A stretch of 64,000 nucleotides of DNA, taken from positions 372,001 to 436,000 of the forward strand of contig JAGFNW010000001.1 of the NCBI GenBank assembly GCA_017592665.1, in the 5' to 3' direction. The first letter of the stretch is position 1; each line of letters begins with the position of its first letter. The stretch comes from Streptosporangiaceae bacterium NEAU-GS5 (GTDB lineage Bacteria; Actinomycetota; Actinomycetes; Streptosporangiales; Streptosporangiaceae). A program made the translations under genes and the position numbers. The notes beneath the pieces were generated by a model. That model was given only the letters and a program-made list of their open reading frames with translations. It did not search any database and was not told where the DNA came from. Of the stretch, positions 23,927-33,113 are shown in pieces.

Positions 23927-24694
23927 GTGCGCAGCTCGAAAGCCGTGCTGGAGTCGCCCGATTTCCGGGTGTCCCTGGTCACCTGCGCTGCCAGCCACCG
24001 CCACTGGTCGGCGCCCGAGGAGAACGGCGCGGCCGGGGTCGTGCTCGTGCGCCGGGGCATGTTCCGGCTGCTCAGCGACGGGCGCCGGCAGACCGTCGAC
24101 CCGACGCTCGGCTACCTTCAGGTGCCCGGGCGCGAGCAGCGCTTCGCCCATCCGGCCGGGGGCGACGTGTGCACGTTCATCTGGGTGCGCGAAACGCTGT
24201 GGCACGCCGTGGTCGGCGACGCGGCCGCAGACTCGGCCGTGGTCGTGGACGCGCGGGTGGAGCTCGCGCACCGCCTGCTGCTGCGGACCCGCCGCGACGC
24301 CGCCGACCCCGCCGAACGGCTCGTGCACACACTGGTCGCCGCGGCCCGCCCGCAGATCGCCGGGGCTCCCGGCCACGCCGACCTGGCCGACCGGGCCCGC
24401 GAAGCCGTGCTGGCCGGCGAGCCGGACTCGGCCGACCTCGTCTCGCTGGCCCAGGCGCTCGACGTCTCGCCCTGGCACCTGAGCCGCACCTTCCACCGCC
24501 ACGTGGGCATGACGCTCAGCCGCTACCGCAACCGGGTGAGGGTGAGCCGGGCGCTGGCCCGGATCGAGGAGGGCGACACCGCTCTCGCCGATCTCGCGGC
24601 GGACGTGGGCTTCGCCGACCAGTCGCACCTCACCCGCACGCTCCGGGCCGAGCTCGGCCACCCGCCGAGCCGCCTACGCCACCTGTTCTCCTAG
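23927..24694 (+). CDS. AraC-family transcriptional regulator
   Basis: A 255-residue regulator. The N-terminal cupin-like sensor domain contains VLVRRGMFRLLSDGRR and VPGREQRFAHPAGG. The C-terminal double HTH (about 165-250) reads LVSLAQALDVSPWHLSRTFH and LADLAADVGFADQSHLTRTL. The GTG at 23927 follows GGTGGAG. Two TGCGCA palindromes flank the start (23909-23914 and 23928-23933). It is divergent from the MFS exporter and likely activates it. Confidence 0.9.
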   Translation: MRSSKAVLESPDFRVSLVTCAASHRHWSAPEENGAAGVVLVRRGMFRLLSDGRRQTVDPTLGYLQVPGREQRFAHPAGGDVCTFIWVRETLWHAVVGDAAADSAVVVDARVELAHRLLLRTRRDAADPAERLVHTLVAAARPQIAGAPGHADLADRAREAVLAGEPDSADLVSLAQALDVSPWHLSRTFHRHVGMTLSRYRNRVRVSRALARIEEGDTALADLAADVGFADQSHLTRTLRAELGHPPSRLRHLFS

Positions 24695-24716
24695 TGCCGT
24701 GACCGACAGACACGCC

Positions 24717-25520
24717 CTAGCTCGCCCGGTCCTGGAGGATCTCGGTGTGCAGGTGGCGGGTGGACTGCGCGGGGTGTGCCCCCAGCTCGTCCGCCAGGGT
24801 GACGCGTAGCCGCTGATACGCGAGCAGGGCGCGGGCCGGTTCGCCGTTCGTGTGGTAGGCGCGCATGAGGGCGCGGTATGCGGCCTCGTCCAACGGGTCG
24901 GCGTGCACGGCGGCCTGGGCCGCGGCGGCGGCCGTCGCGGCGTCGCCGGTGAGCAGGGCCGCGTGGGCGCGGGCATGCCGGGCGCGGCGCAGGAGGTCGG
25001 CGTGCAGCAAGCGGGCGGGCTGCGCCCAGTCCACCTCGGATTGGTCGGCCAGCACGACCGTGTCGTCGAGCAGGTCCAGCGCGCGTTCGGTCAACGCCAG
25101 GGCCGCGACGGCGCGTTCGGCGGCCAGGGCCCGCTCGGCCCGGGTCACCAGACCGGTCGCCACCTTCAGGTCGACGCGCACCACGGGCCCAAGGCGATAG
25201 CCGGCGACGCGACCCCCGATGATCACGTCGCCGCCCAGCGCGGCGCGCAGCCGGCTGACCAGGGTGGCGATGTTGCCGCCCGCCCGCGGCGTCGGCCGGC
25301 CGTCCCAGAGGACGTCGGCCACCTGGTCGGCCCCGATCTGATGGCCGGCGTGGACGGCCAGCAGAGCCAGCAGAGTCCGGGCCTTCCTGCTGCCGACCTC
25401 CGCCACCGGGACGGGAGCCCCGTCGCGGAACAGTCCCACGCTCCCCACCAACCGGACCCAGAGCCCGAGGTCGGCGGGATCGGTCAGGTCGGTGAGATCG
25501 ATGACGTCGTCAATGCTCAT
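24717..25520 (-). CDS. SARP-type regulator (wHTH plus BTAD)
   Basis: A 267-residue protein with the two-domain SARP layout. An OmpR-like winged helix covers about 22-112 (SRKARTLLALLAVHAGHQIG, then ADVLWDGRPTPRAGGNIATL), and a bacterial transcriptional activation domain covers about 115-262. SARPs are activators of antibiotic clusters. This one sits 3-4 kb left of the polyketide cluster next to a LAL regulator, so a role there is possible but not shown. The two-codon DLTDLTDPADL run near the N terminus is a small repeat. Confidence 0.85.
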   Translation of the reverse strand: MSIDDVIDLTDLTDPADLGLWVRLVGSVGLFRDGAPVPVAEVGSRKARTLLALLAVHAGHQIGADQVADVLWDGRPTPRAGGNIATLVSRLRAALGGDVIIGGRVAGYRLGPVVRVDLKVATGLVTRAERALAAERAVAALALTERALDLLDDTVVLADQSEVDWAQPARLLHADLLRRARHARAHAALLTGDAATAAAAAQAAVHADPLDEAAYRALMRAYHTNGEPARALLAYQRLRVTLADELGAHPAQSTRHLHTEILQDRAS

Positions 25521-25619
25521 GGCGCGGGCCCCCTGGTGCTCCTTCTGTCGATGTCCGACAGTTCTACGCCCACGGGCCGGGCGGGGAATGCGCCGCGATT
25601 GCCTATCCCGGCCGCCGCA

Positions 25620-28229
25620 CTACCTAATTTCTCCCGCCCTGTCGGCCGCGACGCCCAGCTCGGCCGCGCGGGCGGCGACGTCGCGGCGGGTGCGGGCGCC
25701 GAGCTTGTCCAGCACGACCGCGACGTGGTGGTCGACCGTGCGCACCGACACCACGAGCCGCTCGGCGATCTCCTGGTTGCTCAGCCCGGCGGCCAGCAGC
25801 CGGGCGACCTCGAGCTGCCGCCCGGTGAGGCCGGCCTGGTTCTCGCGGGTGGCCGCGACCGGGCCGCGCGGGATCCGGGTGACACCGGCCGCGCGCAGCC
25901 GCGCGCGCACCAGGCGCGCGAGCGGCTCGGCCCCCAGCGCGGTCAGCTCGGACAGCGCGGTCAGCAGCACGTCCGGGTCGGGGCTTTCGGCGAGCGCGGC
26001 GGCGTGTTCGTAGGGGCATCCGGCCGCGCGCCAGGCCGCCGCCGCCTCCCGCCATCGACCCGCGGCCAGCAGCGCGTACGGATGCTCGCATGTGGCGGGC
26101 ACGGCCGGCCGGCCCGCCTTGGTCAGCCAGTAGTCCAGCTCCGCGCGGAAGTGCACGTCGCCCGCCGCCACGACGCAGGCGTACGCGCCCTCGACCGCCG
26201 CCGTGACACCCGGCAGGTCGCCGCGCAGCCAGGCCTCCTCGGCCCGCGCCGCGGCGACCGGGCCGAGCCGCTGTGACTCGCCGATCCCCACGGCCAGATC
26301 CCACGCCCGGGCCAGCCGCTCCGCGCCGCCCGGCCGGCCGCGCCGCACCCGGATCCGGCCGATCACGGTAAGCGCGGGGCAGACGGTAGGCGGCCGCGCG
26401 TCGAGCAGGCGCTCGGCCGCCTGCTCGGCCTCATCCCACGCACCCGTGGCCAGATCGAGAATCGCCCGCTCGACCTGCATGTACGCGAGGAACCCGTAGA
26501 ACTCGCAGGTGTCGGCCAGTTCGCTGCCGGCGCTCAGACAACGCTCGGCGGCGGCGAGATCGAGGTCGTCGATCAGGCACCAGGAGACGTTGATGTAGGC
26601 GCGGCAGGCGTGCTCCACCTCTCCGGCGTCGAGCGCGACGCGCAGCCCTTCCTCCAGGATCGCGCGCCCGGCGGGATCGCGAAGGTGCCATCGCGCCGTG
26701 CCGAGATTGGTGAGGGCGTGCGCGAGGATCGCGGCGTCGCCGACCTCGCGCGCCAGCGCGGCGGCCCGGCCGGCCAGGCCGATGCAGTCGGCGTCCCGTC
26801 CGGCGAGCATGTGCAACTGCGACTGGTTGCTGAGCGCGAGGGCGAGCAGCCGGGTGTCGCCCGCGTCCTGCAGCGTGGCGATCGCCTCCGTCCCCGCGAG
26901 GTCGGCGCCGGCGCGGTCTCCCGACCACCAGAGCATCCTGGACATCCAGCGGAGCGCCGCGCCGAGCGGCGCGGGATCGCCGATGGACCGGCGCAGCGCG
27001 ACGGCGTCACGCTGGGCGGACACGGCCTGCTCGCTGTCGTCGACCGTGTAGCACTCGACCGCGTACCGCTCCAGCAGTTCGGCCCGCTCGCCGGGCGGGA
27101 AGCGGTCGCGCTGCTCCAGCACGAGCCGATAGTGGGCGACCGCCTCGCGGTGCGCGCTCGTCTCGGCGGCCTCCCGGGCGGCTGCCGGGCCGTACCACAT
27201 GATGGCGTCGACGTCGCCGGCCCCGGCCGCGTGGTGCACGATGCGGGACAGATCCGACCCGGGCCGGGCCGCGAGGGCCGTCAGCACCCGGCGGTTCCAC
27301 TCCACTCGGCGTGCGGACGGGATGGCGTCCGCGATGGCGCGCCTGACCAGTTCGTGCCGGAACACCACCCGGGCCGGCGAGACGACCAGCAGGCCGCGCT
27401 CCTCCAACGCGGCAAGGCCGGCGAACCCGCCCGGCACGAGCGCGTCGACGAGCCACGGATCAAGGGCCGACGGCACGACGGCGAGCGACTCCAGCAGATC
27501 ACGGGCCGGCTCGTCCATCCCGCTGACGCGGGCCCGCACGGCGTCGGCGATCGTCGCCGGCACCCGGCCCGCGTCGTCGGCGGCGAGCACCTCGGTGACG
27601 AAGAACGGGTTGCCCGACGTCACCGCGAACACCTCACCCGGGTCGAGCCCGCTGCCGGCGCTCATCTCGCGTACGGCATCCTGCGACAGCCGCGCCGGCG
27701 TCAGCCTGCGCACCCGGCCGCCCCGGACGGCCTGGCCCAGCACCTGCCACAGCCGATGCCCCCGCCCGGCCTCGTCCTCGCGGTAGGTGAGCACCAGCAC
27801 GGCCGGCAGCCGGGACACCCGGCGGACCAGATAGTGCAGCGCGTCGAGCGTGGCCTCGTCGGCCCAGTGGACGTCTTCGACCACGAGCACGGTCGGACGG
27901 CCGGCCCAGTCGAGCTCCGCGCGCAGCGCCTCGAGCACGGCCGTCAGGTCGCCGCCCGCGGCGAGCGCGCGGGCCAGATCCTTGCCCACACCGCCGATCA
28001 GGTCGCGGAACGGCCCGAGCGCCCGCGGCGTCGCGAGGTCGTCGCAGTAGCCGATCAGCAGGCGCGCCTCGGCGGGCAGCACCGATGGCAGCGCCTCCAC
28101 CAGGCGGGACTTGCCGATCCCGGCCTCGCCGCAGACCAGGGCCACCGAGCCCGATCCCGCCGCCGCGTCACGGGCCGCGGCGGCCAACTCGGCCAACTCA
28201 CGCTCCCGTTCGAGGAAGGGCCGATCCAT
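25620..28229 (-). CDS. LuxR-family ATPase regulator (LAL type)
   Basis: An 869-residue LAL protein. Walker A is [17 protein letters not shown] (about 32-48) and Walker B is [18 protein letters not shown] (about 113-130). A TPR-like middle follows, and the C-terminal LuxR HTH reads [20 protein letters not shown] then [19 protein letters not shown]. The start ATG is at 28229. Such proteins often sit at the edge of biosynthetic clusters as activators. It could serve the neighbouring cluster together with the SARP; no binding site is visible to confirm this. Confidence 0.9.
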   Translation of the reverse strand: MDRPFLERERELAELAAAARDAAAGSGSVALVCGEAGIGKSRLVEALPSVLPAEARLLIGYCDDLATPRALGPFRDLIGGVGKDLARALAAGGDLTAVLEALRAELDWAGRPTVLVVEDVHWADEATLDALHYLVRRVSRLPAVLVLTYREDEAGRGHRLWQVLGQAVRGGRVRRLTPARLSQDAVREMSAGSGLDPGEVFAVTSGNPFFVTEVLAADDAGRVPATIADAVRARVSGMDEPARDLLESLAVVPSALDPWLVDALVPGGFAGLAALEERGLLVVSPARVVFRHELVRRAIADAIPSARRVEWNRRVLTALAARPGSDLSRIVHHAAGAGDVDAIMWYGPAAAREAAETSAHREAVAHYRLVLEQRDRFPPGERAELLERYAVECYTVDDSEQAVSAQRDAVALRRSIGDPAPLGAALRWMSRMLWWSGDRAGADLAGTEAIATLQDAGDTRLLALALSNQSQLHMLAGRDADCIGLAGRAAALAREVGDAAILAHALTNLGTARWHLRDPAGRAILEEGLRVALDAGEVEHACRAYINVSWCLIDDLDLAAAERCLSAGSELADTCEFYGFLAYMQVERAILDLATGAWDEAEQAAERLLDARPPTVCPALTVIGRIRVRRGRPGGAERLARAWDLAVGIGESQRLGPVAAARAEEAWLRGDLPGVTAAVEGAYACVVAAGDVHFRAELDYWLTKAGRPAVPATCEHPYALLAAGRWREAAAAWRAAGCPYEHAAALAESPDPDVLLTALSELTALGAEPLARLVRARLRAAGVTRIPRGPVAATRENQAGLTGRQLEVARLLAAGLSNQEIAERLVVSVRTVDHHVAVVLDKLGARTRRDVAARAAELGVAADRAGEIR

Positions 28230-28289
28230 CCGACAATCCTCGCACAGCCGCCCGGCCTGTTCCGGTGCGTCTTCGCCGGGCGGTGGCGA

Positions 28290-28685
28290 TCAGCCCGCGG
28301 GCGGCGCGAAGAACTCCAGGGCCAGCCCGTCGGGATCCTTGAAGGACAGGCCGGAGCCGTAGTGCGCGTCGACGATGCCGCCATGGGCGACCCCCAGCTC
28401 GTCGAGGCGGTCCTGCCAGGCCTTGAGCTCCCTCTGGTCCTTGCAGCCGAAGGCGACGTGGTCCAGGCCGGGACGCCTGGGGTCGAAGCCGGAGCCGAGG
28501 ACGGGGTCGGGGAACTGGTGCAGGCCGAGCAGCGTCCCGCCGACCGCGTAGACGACGTGCCGGAAGGGGCCGGTGTCCTCGTCGAGGACGGGCTCGCTGC
28601 CGGTCAGGCGCGTGTACCAGGGGACGCTGACGCCGAGATCGGACACGGTGACCGCGACGTGGGTGAGCGCGGGAAAGGATTCCAC
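28290..28685 (-). CDS. VOC-superfamily (glyoxalase-like) protein
   Basis: A 131-residue VOC protein. The first module opens ALTHVAVTVSDLGVSVPWYT and the second opens GLDHVAFGCKDQ. The end FKDPDGLALEFFAPP carries the usual DPDG..LE pattern. Candidate metal ligands are the two histidines in THVAV and DHVAF and the glutamate in LEFF. The GTG at 28685 is fixed by AGGAG five bases upstream. It is divergent from the PPTase gene. VOC proteins near clusters often give resistance by sequestering or modifying the product, which would be inference here. Confidence 0.85.
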   Translation of the reverse strand: MESFPALTHVAVTVSDLGVSVPWYTRLTGSEPVLDEDTGPFRHVVYAVGGTLLGLHQFPDPVLGSGFDPRRPGLDHVAFGCKDQRELKAWQDRLDELGVAHGGIVDAHYGSGLSFKDPDGLALEFFAPPAG

Positions 28686-28784
28686 GGTTACTCCTGAAGG
28701 TTGGAAATCGAAGGCGCGCGCCCTCATGGCGCGGGGCAGGTGCCCGCGCGTGGGGCCGCGCCATCGAGGATTCCAACGACCGTC

Positions 28785-28818
28785 GCAACGGCGTTGCAGG
28801 CCGACCGGCCCGGTCGGC
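28785..28818. promoter_or_regulatory. Two adjacent perfect palindromes in divergent gap
   Basis: GCAACG-G-CGTTGC (28785-28797) and GCCGACCG-GCC-CGGTCGGC (28800-28818) lie side by side in the 258-bp gap between the VOC gene and the PPTase. The second could form a strong hairpin. They may be operators at the left boundary of the biosynthetic cluster. Nothing else is recognised in this gap. Confidence 0.45.
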
Positions 28819-28943
28819 ACCCTTGGCGAAGCCGCCCCCGAGAATTTGCCGACCTGCCCGTACGCCTGCCGGGGACGGTCCGGTGCGATGAGCTGTCGCG
28901 AGACCTACGAACCGCGCACCGATGGCGAGTACCGTACTTCAGG

Positions 28944-29642
28944 ATGATTGAGGCCTTACTTCCGGGCGGGGTCGCGGCGCGCGAGGCGTTCGGCGACCCG
29001 CCCGGCCCTCCCCTCTTCCCAGAGGAGGAGGCCCTGGTTGCCCGCGCCGTCGACAAGCGGCGGCGCGAGTTCGCCACGGTACGGCGCTGCGCCCGCACCG
29101 CCCTCGCCGACCTCGGCTTCCCGGCCGCGCCGATCCTCCGCGGCGCGCGCGGCGCGCCCACCTGGCCGTCCGGCGTCGTCGGCAGCATGACCCACTGCGA
29201 CGGCTACCGGGCCGCGGCCGTGGCGCACGAATCCGCGGTCCCGACGATCGGCCTCGACGCCGAGCCCAACGAGCCGCTGCCCGACGGCGTGCTCGGCATG
29301 GTCTCCCTGCCCGAGGAGCACGGCTGGCTGAAGGAGCTCGGTGCGGCGGCGCCGCACGTCCGCTGGGATCGGCTGCTGTTCAGCGCCAAGGAGTCGGTCT
29401 ACAAGGCCTGGTTCCCGCTGACCCGGCGCTGGCTCGGCTTCGAGGAGGCGGTCGTCACGCCTGCTCTCGACGGCACGTTCACGGCCCGCCTGCTGACCGA
29501 GGGCGAGACCCAGGAGGGTCTCCCGCTGACCGGTTTCACGGGCCGCTGGCTGGTCGCCAACGGCCTCGTGCTGACGGCCATCGCAGGTTTGCCGGACGAC
29601 CCGATGGTCAGGGGTAACGGCCATGACGGAAGAAACCACTGA
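28944..29642 (+). CDS. 4'-phosphopantetheinyl transferase (EntD/Sfp type)
   Basis: A 232-residue PPTase. Conserved motifs are VVGSMTHCDGYRAAAV, IGLDAEPNEPL (Mg-binding D and E) and LLFSAKESVYKAWFPLT (WFSxKE helix). It transfers the phosphopantetheine arm of CoA to carrier-protein serines, so it can activate the many ACPs and the PCP of the adjoining cluster. The ATG at 28944 is the best start. Codon 5 is TTA, which suggests bldA-dependent translation. Its 3' end overlaps the PIG-L gene by 20 bp. I take it as the likely left edge of the cluster. Confidence 0.9.
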   Translation: MIEALLPGGVAAREAFGDPPGPPLFPEEEALVARAVDKRRREFATVRRCARTALADLGFPAAPILRGARGAPTWPSGVVGSMTHCDGYRAAAVAHESAVPTIGLDAEPNEPLPDGVLGMVSLPEEHGWLKELGAAAPHVRWDRLLFSAKESVYKAWFPLTRRWLGFEEAVVTPALDGTFTARLLTEGETQEGLPLTGFTGRWLVANGLVLTAIAGLPDDPMVRGNGHDGRNH

Positions 29643-30348
29643 TCTGGAACCCATGCCCGACGACTGGACGCGGGCACTGGCGATCGTGGCGCACCCGGAC
29701 GATGTGGAGTTCGGCTGCGCCGGAGCCGTGGCGGCATGGACCGCCGCCGGAAAGCAGGTGGGCTACCTGCTCCTGACGCGCGGAGAGGCCGGAATCGACG
29801 GCATGGCCCCACAGGAGGCCGTCAAGGTCCGCGAGCACGAACAGCGGGCCGGCGCCGCCCTCGTGGGGGTCGCCACGGTCGAGTTCCTCGACTACGCCGA
29901 CGGCTCCATCGCGTACACGACGGAGCTGCGGCGCGATCTCGCCGCGGCCATCCGCAGCCACCGGCCGGAACTGGTCGTCACCTTCACCCACCACGACATC
30001 ACCTACACCGGGAAGTGGAACTCGCCCGACCATCGCAACGCCGGACGGGCCGCGCTCGACGCGGTGCTCGACGCCGGCAACCGGTGGATCTTCCCCGAAC
30101 TCGACGCCGAACCCTGGAACGGTGTGAAGTACGCCGCGGTCGCGGGCTCGGACCAGCCGACCCATGCGGTGGACGTGAGCGCCTCTCTCGACGCCGCGGT
30201 GGCCTCGATCGAGGCGCACGCCGCCTATCTGGCGGGGCTGGGCATCCCTCCGGGCGCCGCCCGCACCCCGCTCGAGGCGTTCGTCAACGCGACGGGACAG
30301 CGGTTCGGCGGCCGGCCCGCCATCCCCTTCGAACTCATCCGTTACTGA
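29623..30348 (+). CDS. PIG-L (LmbE-like) family hydrolase
   Basis: A 241-residue protein with the zinc motif IVAHPDDVEFGCAG and the downstream HHDITYTGKWNSPDHRNAG that completes the site. Family members deacetylate amino sugars (MshB) or cleave mycothiol S-conjugates (Mca, LmbE). AGGGG lies eight bases before the ATG, which lies inside the PPTase gene. In a cluster that probably handles cysteine sulfur, a mycothiol-conjugate role is attractive but unproven. It converges with the CRP/FNR regulator, overlapping by 14 bp. Confidence 0.85.
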   Translation: MTEETTDLEPMPDDWTRALAIVAHPDDVEFGCAGAVAAWTAAGKQVGYLLLTRGEAGIDGMAPQEAVKVREHEQRAGAALVGVATVEFLDYADGSIAYTTELRRDLAAAIRSHRPELVVTFTHHDITYTGKWNSPDHRNAGRAALDAVLDAGNRWIFPELDAEPWNGVKYAAVAGSDQPTHAVDVSASLDAAVASIEAHAAYLAGLGIPPGAARTPLEAFVNATGQRFGGRPAIPFELIRY

Positions 30349-31015
30349 TGACGTCGGTCTCGTCGACGTACTCGGCCAGCCGTTCCTCGTTCACCAGGAG
30401 GAACGGCTCGGTCGCGGGGACCACCATGCCGGCGGTACGGAAGCGCTTGAGAAAGTAGCCCACGCGTGAGCGCGTGGTGCCCACCATGCCGGAGAGTTCT
30501 TCCTGGGTGATGCGGTCCTCGATGGCGACGAGATTGTGGGCCTGGCGCTTTCCGAGTTTCCTGGAAAGGCGCAGCAGAACCGCGGCTAATCGCTGCTCGC
30601 TGTCCATGGTCACCATTGTCGCGATGACTCTCTGCTGTTCCGCGATACGCAGTGTGAGATAGGCGATCAGGTCGTCCATCAATCCGGTGTCGGCCATGGC
30701 GGCGCGAAACCGGGCGGCCGGAATCCGTCTCACCCAGGAGGTGCGCATGACCGTGGCCGTCTCCAGGCGATCGCCCCCGAGCAGCGACGACTCACCGAAG
30801 ATGTCGCCGGCGACGAAGATGGAAAGCACGCACTCCTTGCCGCAGCGAGTGTACATCTGCGTCTTGACCTGGCCGCTTTCGATGAGGTAGATGTTTCCGT
30901 CGTCGTCCCCGCAGTTGTATATGTTGGTGCGTTTCGTATATCGGACCGATGCTGAGTCGCGGGCTATGAAGGTCCGGAGACCGTCCCTGAACTGCGCAAC
31001 CTCCGCGGAAACCAT
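30335..31015 (-). CDS. CRP/FNR-family transcriptional regulator
   Basis: A 226-residue regulator. The N-terminal cyclic-nucleotide-binding-like beta roll is seen in NIYLIESGQVKTQMY and FVAGDIFGESSLLGG. A long dimerisation helix follows, and the C-terminal winged helix has TQEELSGMVGTTRSRVGYFL with the recognition helix at TTRSRVGYFL. There is no FNR cysteine set. Codon 143 is TTA, so translation may need the bldA tRNA. I infer that it binds TGCTCA-N4-TGAGCA, found before four cluster promoters. The leinamycin cluster has, as I recall, a regulator of the same family (LnmO). No copy of the palindrome lies before its own gene. Confidence 0.88.
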   Translation of the reverse strand: MVSAEVAQFRDGLRTFIARDSASVRYTKRTNIYNCGDDDGNIYLIESGQVKTQMYTRCGKECVLSIFVAGDIFGESSLLGGDRLETATVMRTSWVRRIPAARFRAAMADTGLMDDLIAYLTLRIAEQQRVIATMVTMDSEQRLAAVLLRLSRKLGKRQAHNLVAIEDRITQEELSGMVGTTRSRVGYFLKRFRTAGMVVPATEPFLLVNEERLAEYVDETDVISNG

Positions 31016-31073
31016 GTCTGATCCTCAGAACTGTTGACGGCATCTCTGATTCCGTTACCCGCATATCGCGCGG

Positions 31074-32171
31074 CTAACAATGCGCGTGTGCGCAGTCGAT
31101 AAAGTCACCCACCAAATTCATCAATTCGGTCTCGGCCTGGAACAGAGAAATGTGATCACCGTGCGGGCGGACGTGGAGCACGGCGTCGGGCAGCGCCCGG
31201 GCCACGGCCCGCGAGCCCTCCGGATGCGCCGTCTCGTCGTCCGTGCTGGTCACGACGAGGGTCGGGCGCTGGATGCCGGGCAGCCAGGGGGTCACGTCCG
31301 TCGTCATGATCGCGCCGTTCAGGCGGCAGTAATGATGCAGCAGATCGGCCGTGGCGTACGGGTAGACCACCAGATGCGCCAGGTCGGGCGGCGCGGCCGA
31401 CAGCATGCTCTGGCAGAGCACGGGATGGATCGCCGCGGCCTTCACCGGGTCCTGGGCGCCCATCTCCATGAGCGCCACCAGGTTCTGCTGGTGGTGGGTC
31501 CGGGTGGCGGACGGCACGGCCGCGAAGTCGCCGTGCCACAGGCTGAGCGACTCCACCCGGCCGATGTCCTGATGGGCCGCGGCGAGGCCGACGACCGCGC
31601 CACCGCACAGGCACATGAGGTGCGCCTGGCCGACGCCGAAGTGGTCCATGACCGCGAACAGGTCCTCCGCCTGCGCGGCGACGTCCGCGCGCTCGGGCGG
31701 GGCCGGATCGCCGAACAGGCCCCGGGTCTCCCACGTCAGCACGTGGTGGTCGCGGGCGAGGTAGCGCACCCACTGTTCGATCAGCTGGGCCGGCATGCCG
31801 CAGGCGCCGACGATGACGACCGCGGGCGCGCCCGGATCCCCCGCCGCGTACGCGACGAGCGGCGGGTCGCCGACCTGTTCCTGAACGCGGAAGCCCTCGA
31901 ACGAGCCGGCGGCCACCTCGTCGACGACCTCGTCGAGCCTGTCATCGGGGTCGGAAGCGTGGTCGTCCACGCGCAGGTGGTCGCTCAGGACGCGTTCGAA
32001 CACGCCCAGCTCGTCATCGGTGACCTGGAATTCCGGTGCGCCCAGCCGCCGCGCGACGCGGTTGAGGAGGGCGGCGCTGCCGGAGGCGCCGGCCAGGCGC
32101 ACCGGAGGCTCCAGGACGTCGGCAAGCGGCCGCGCGGACAGCACCGCCTCAGCGAGTCGTCGAAGCGTCAT
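31074..32171 (-). CDS. syrC-like: SyrC-like aminoacyl transferase (Cys-nucleophile alpha/beta hydrolase)
   Basis: A 365-residue alpha/beta hydrolase-fold protein with about 100 extra residues at the N terminus. At the nucleophile elbow (residues 186-192) it reads MCLCGGA, so cysteine 189 stands where serine would be. Asp in TSTDDETAHPE and His in PHGDHISLF complete the triad. A cysteine nucleophile marks SyrC and CmaE, which shuttle aminoacyl groups between carrier proteins, rather than thioesterases. The neighbours are the partners expected for that job: a nonheme halogenase four bases upstream and an A-PCP. It probably moves the chlorinated aminoacyl group to the assembly line. The alternative is a hydrolytic editing enzyme. 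Confidence 0.75.
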   Translation of the reverse strand: MTLRRLAEAVLSARPLADVLEPPVRLAGASGSAALLNRVARRLGAPEFQVTDDELGVFERVLSDHLRVDDHASDPDDRLDEVVDEVAAGSFEGFRVQEQVGDPPLVAYAAGDPGAPAVVIVGACGMPAQLIEQWVRYLARDHHVLTWETRGLFGDPAPPERADVAAQAEDLFAVMDHFGVGQAHLMCLCGGAVVGLAAAHQDIGRVESLSLWHGDFAAVPSATRTHHQQNLVALMEMGAQDPVKAAAIHPVLCQSMLSAAPPDLAHLVVYPYATADLLHHYCRLNGAIMTTDVTPWLPGIQRPTLVVTSTDDETAHPEGSRAVARALPDAVLHVRPHGDHISLFQAETELMNLVGDFIDCAHAHC

Positions 32172-32175
32172 GGCT

Positions 32176-33099
32176 TCACCGGGTGATGAACGGATGCCCG
32201 GTAGTCGTGGCCACCGCCATTCGGTTGTGGGGGTTGTCGTTGTGCCCGGCGACCAGCACCGAGCCGTAGCGGTCGAGGCTGACCTTGCCGCCGTACTCCT
32301 CGATCTCGTCGGTGTCGGGGTAGACCCGCACCTTGGTCGGGACGTAGCGGGAGGCGAAGCCGAGGCGCATCTCGTCGGTCTTCCCGTTGTGCGGCAGGGA
32401 GGCGTGCATCAGCGTCGACCAGAACAGGATGGCCTCGCCGGGGCGCATGACCATGGACACGGCCTGCGACTCGTCCGGCTTCCAATCCGGGTCGATCTGC
32501 AGCTCGCGGTAGTCGTAGCCGAAGAATCCGCGGCGGACCCCGCCCTTCTCCTCCTGGTTGATCTGATCGGGGTCGTAGTGCATGCGCTTGGTCTCGTCGT
32601 AGAACATCGTCCGATGGGTGCCGGGGATGAACTGCAGGCACCCGGTGTCCAGGTTGGCCTCGGTGAACGCGGTCCACACGGTGATCGTGCCGCCGAAGTC
32701 CTCGGCCTCGGGCCAGATGATCTGCGGCTGGCCCGAGGCGTTGGCGAAGGTGTCCGCCTGGTGCCAGTCGGTGCCCTCGTCGCCCGGATACTTCGGGAAG
32801 AACTCGGTGCGCCAGCACAGCACGTCCGGCCCGAGCACGCTGGTCACCCGGTCGACGATCTGCGGCTGGGTGATGTGGTCGGCGAGGAAGGCCGAGTCGA
32901 GGTGCCGGTCGTAGTTGGAGATGTTGGTGTTGCCCGACGTGGCCGCCTCGTCCTGGTAGACGGCGTTGCCGCGGTCGAGGAGCCGCACCCGCTCACGCCG
33001 CCACGTGGCCCGCATCTCATCCGGCTCGTACACCTTGAACGGGCCGAAGTAGCCGTTCGCGTGGAACTCCTTGAGCTCTTGCTCGCTCATCCGGTACAT
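32176..33099 (-). CDS. syrB2-like: Nonheme Fe(II)/2-oxoglutarate halogenase (SyrB2 family)
   Basis: A 307-residue PhyH-fold enzyme. The iron site reads [12 protein letters not shown]: His113-Gln-Ala115, so the usual Asp/Glu is alanine, leaving room for chloride as in SyrB2 (His116, Ala118). The distal histidine is H232 in [10 protein letters not shown], at the SyrB2 spacing. Further family segments are [23 protein letters not shown] and [18 protein letters not shown]. Such enzymes chlorinate unactivated carbons of aminoacyl groups held on a PCP. The ATG at 33099 has AAGGAA upstream. The PCP partner is the adjoining A-PCP gene, 14 bp upstream. The position and number of chlorinations cannot be read. 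Confidence 0.92.
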   Translation of the reverse strand: MYRMSEQELKEFHANGYFGPFKVYEPDEMRATWRRERVRLLDRGNAVYQDEAATSGNTNISNYDRHLDSAFLADHITQPQIVDRVTSVLGPDVLCWRTEFFPKYPGDEGTDWHQADTFANASGQPQIIWPEAEDFGGTITVWTAFTEANLDTGCLQFIPGTHRTMFYDETKRMHYDPDQINQEEKGGVRRGFFGYDYRELQIDPDWKPDESQAVSMVMRPGEAILFWSTLMHASLPHNGKTDEMRLGFASRYVPTKVRVYPDTDEIEEYGGKVSLDRYGSVLVAGHNDNPHNRMAVATTTGHPFITR

Positions 33100-33113
33100 G
33101 TTTTGGGTTTCCT

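Noticed and set aside
23909-23933. Two TGCGCA palindromes around the AraC start as an operator
   Set aside because: Six-base palindromes of G and C are frequent in this composition, so I noted them only in the gene entry.
31067-31089. Possible fifth regulator palindrome near the stop of the SyrC-like gene
   Set aside because: It matches TGCTCA-N4-TGAGCA at too few positions and overlaps coding sequence. There is no start codon at the right distance.
31074-32171. Alpha/beta hydrolase read as a type II thioesterase
   Set aside because: The nucleophile is cysteine and the neighbours are an A-PCP and halogenase, which fits a SyrC-like shuttle better.
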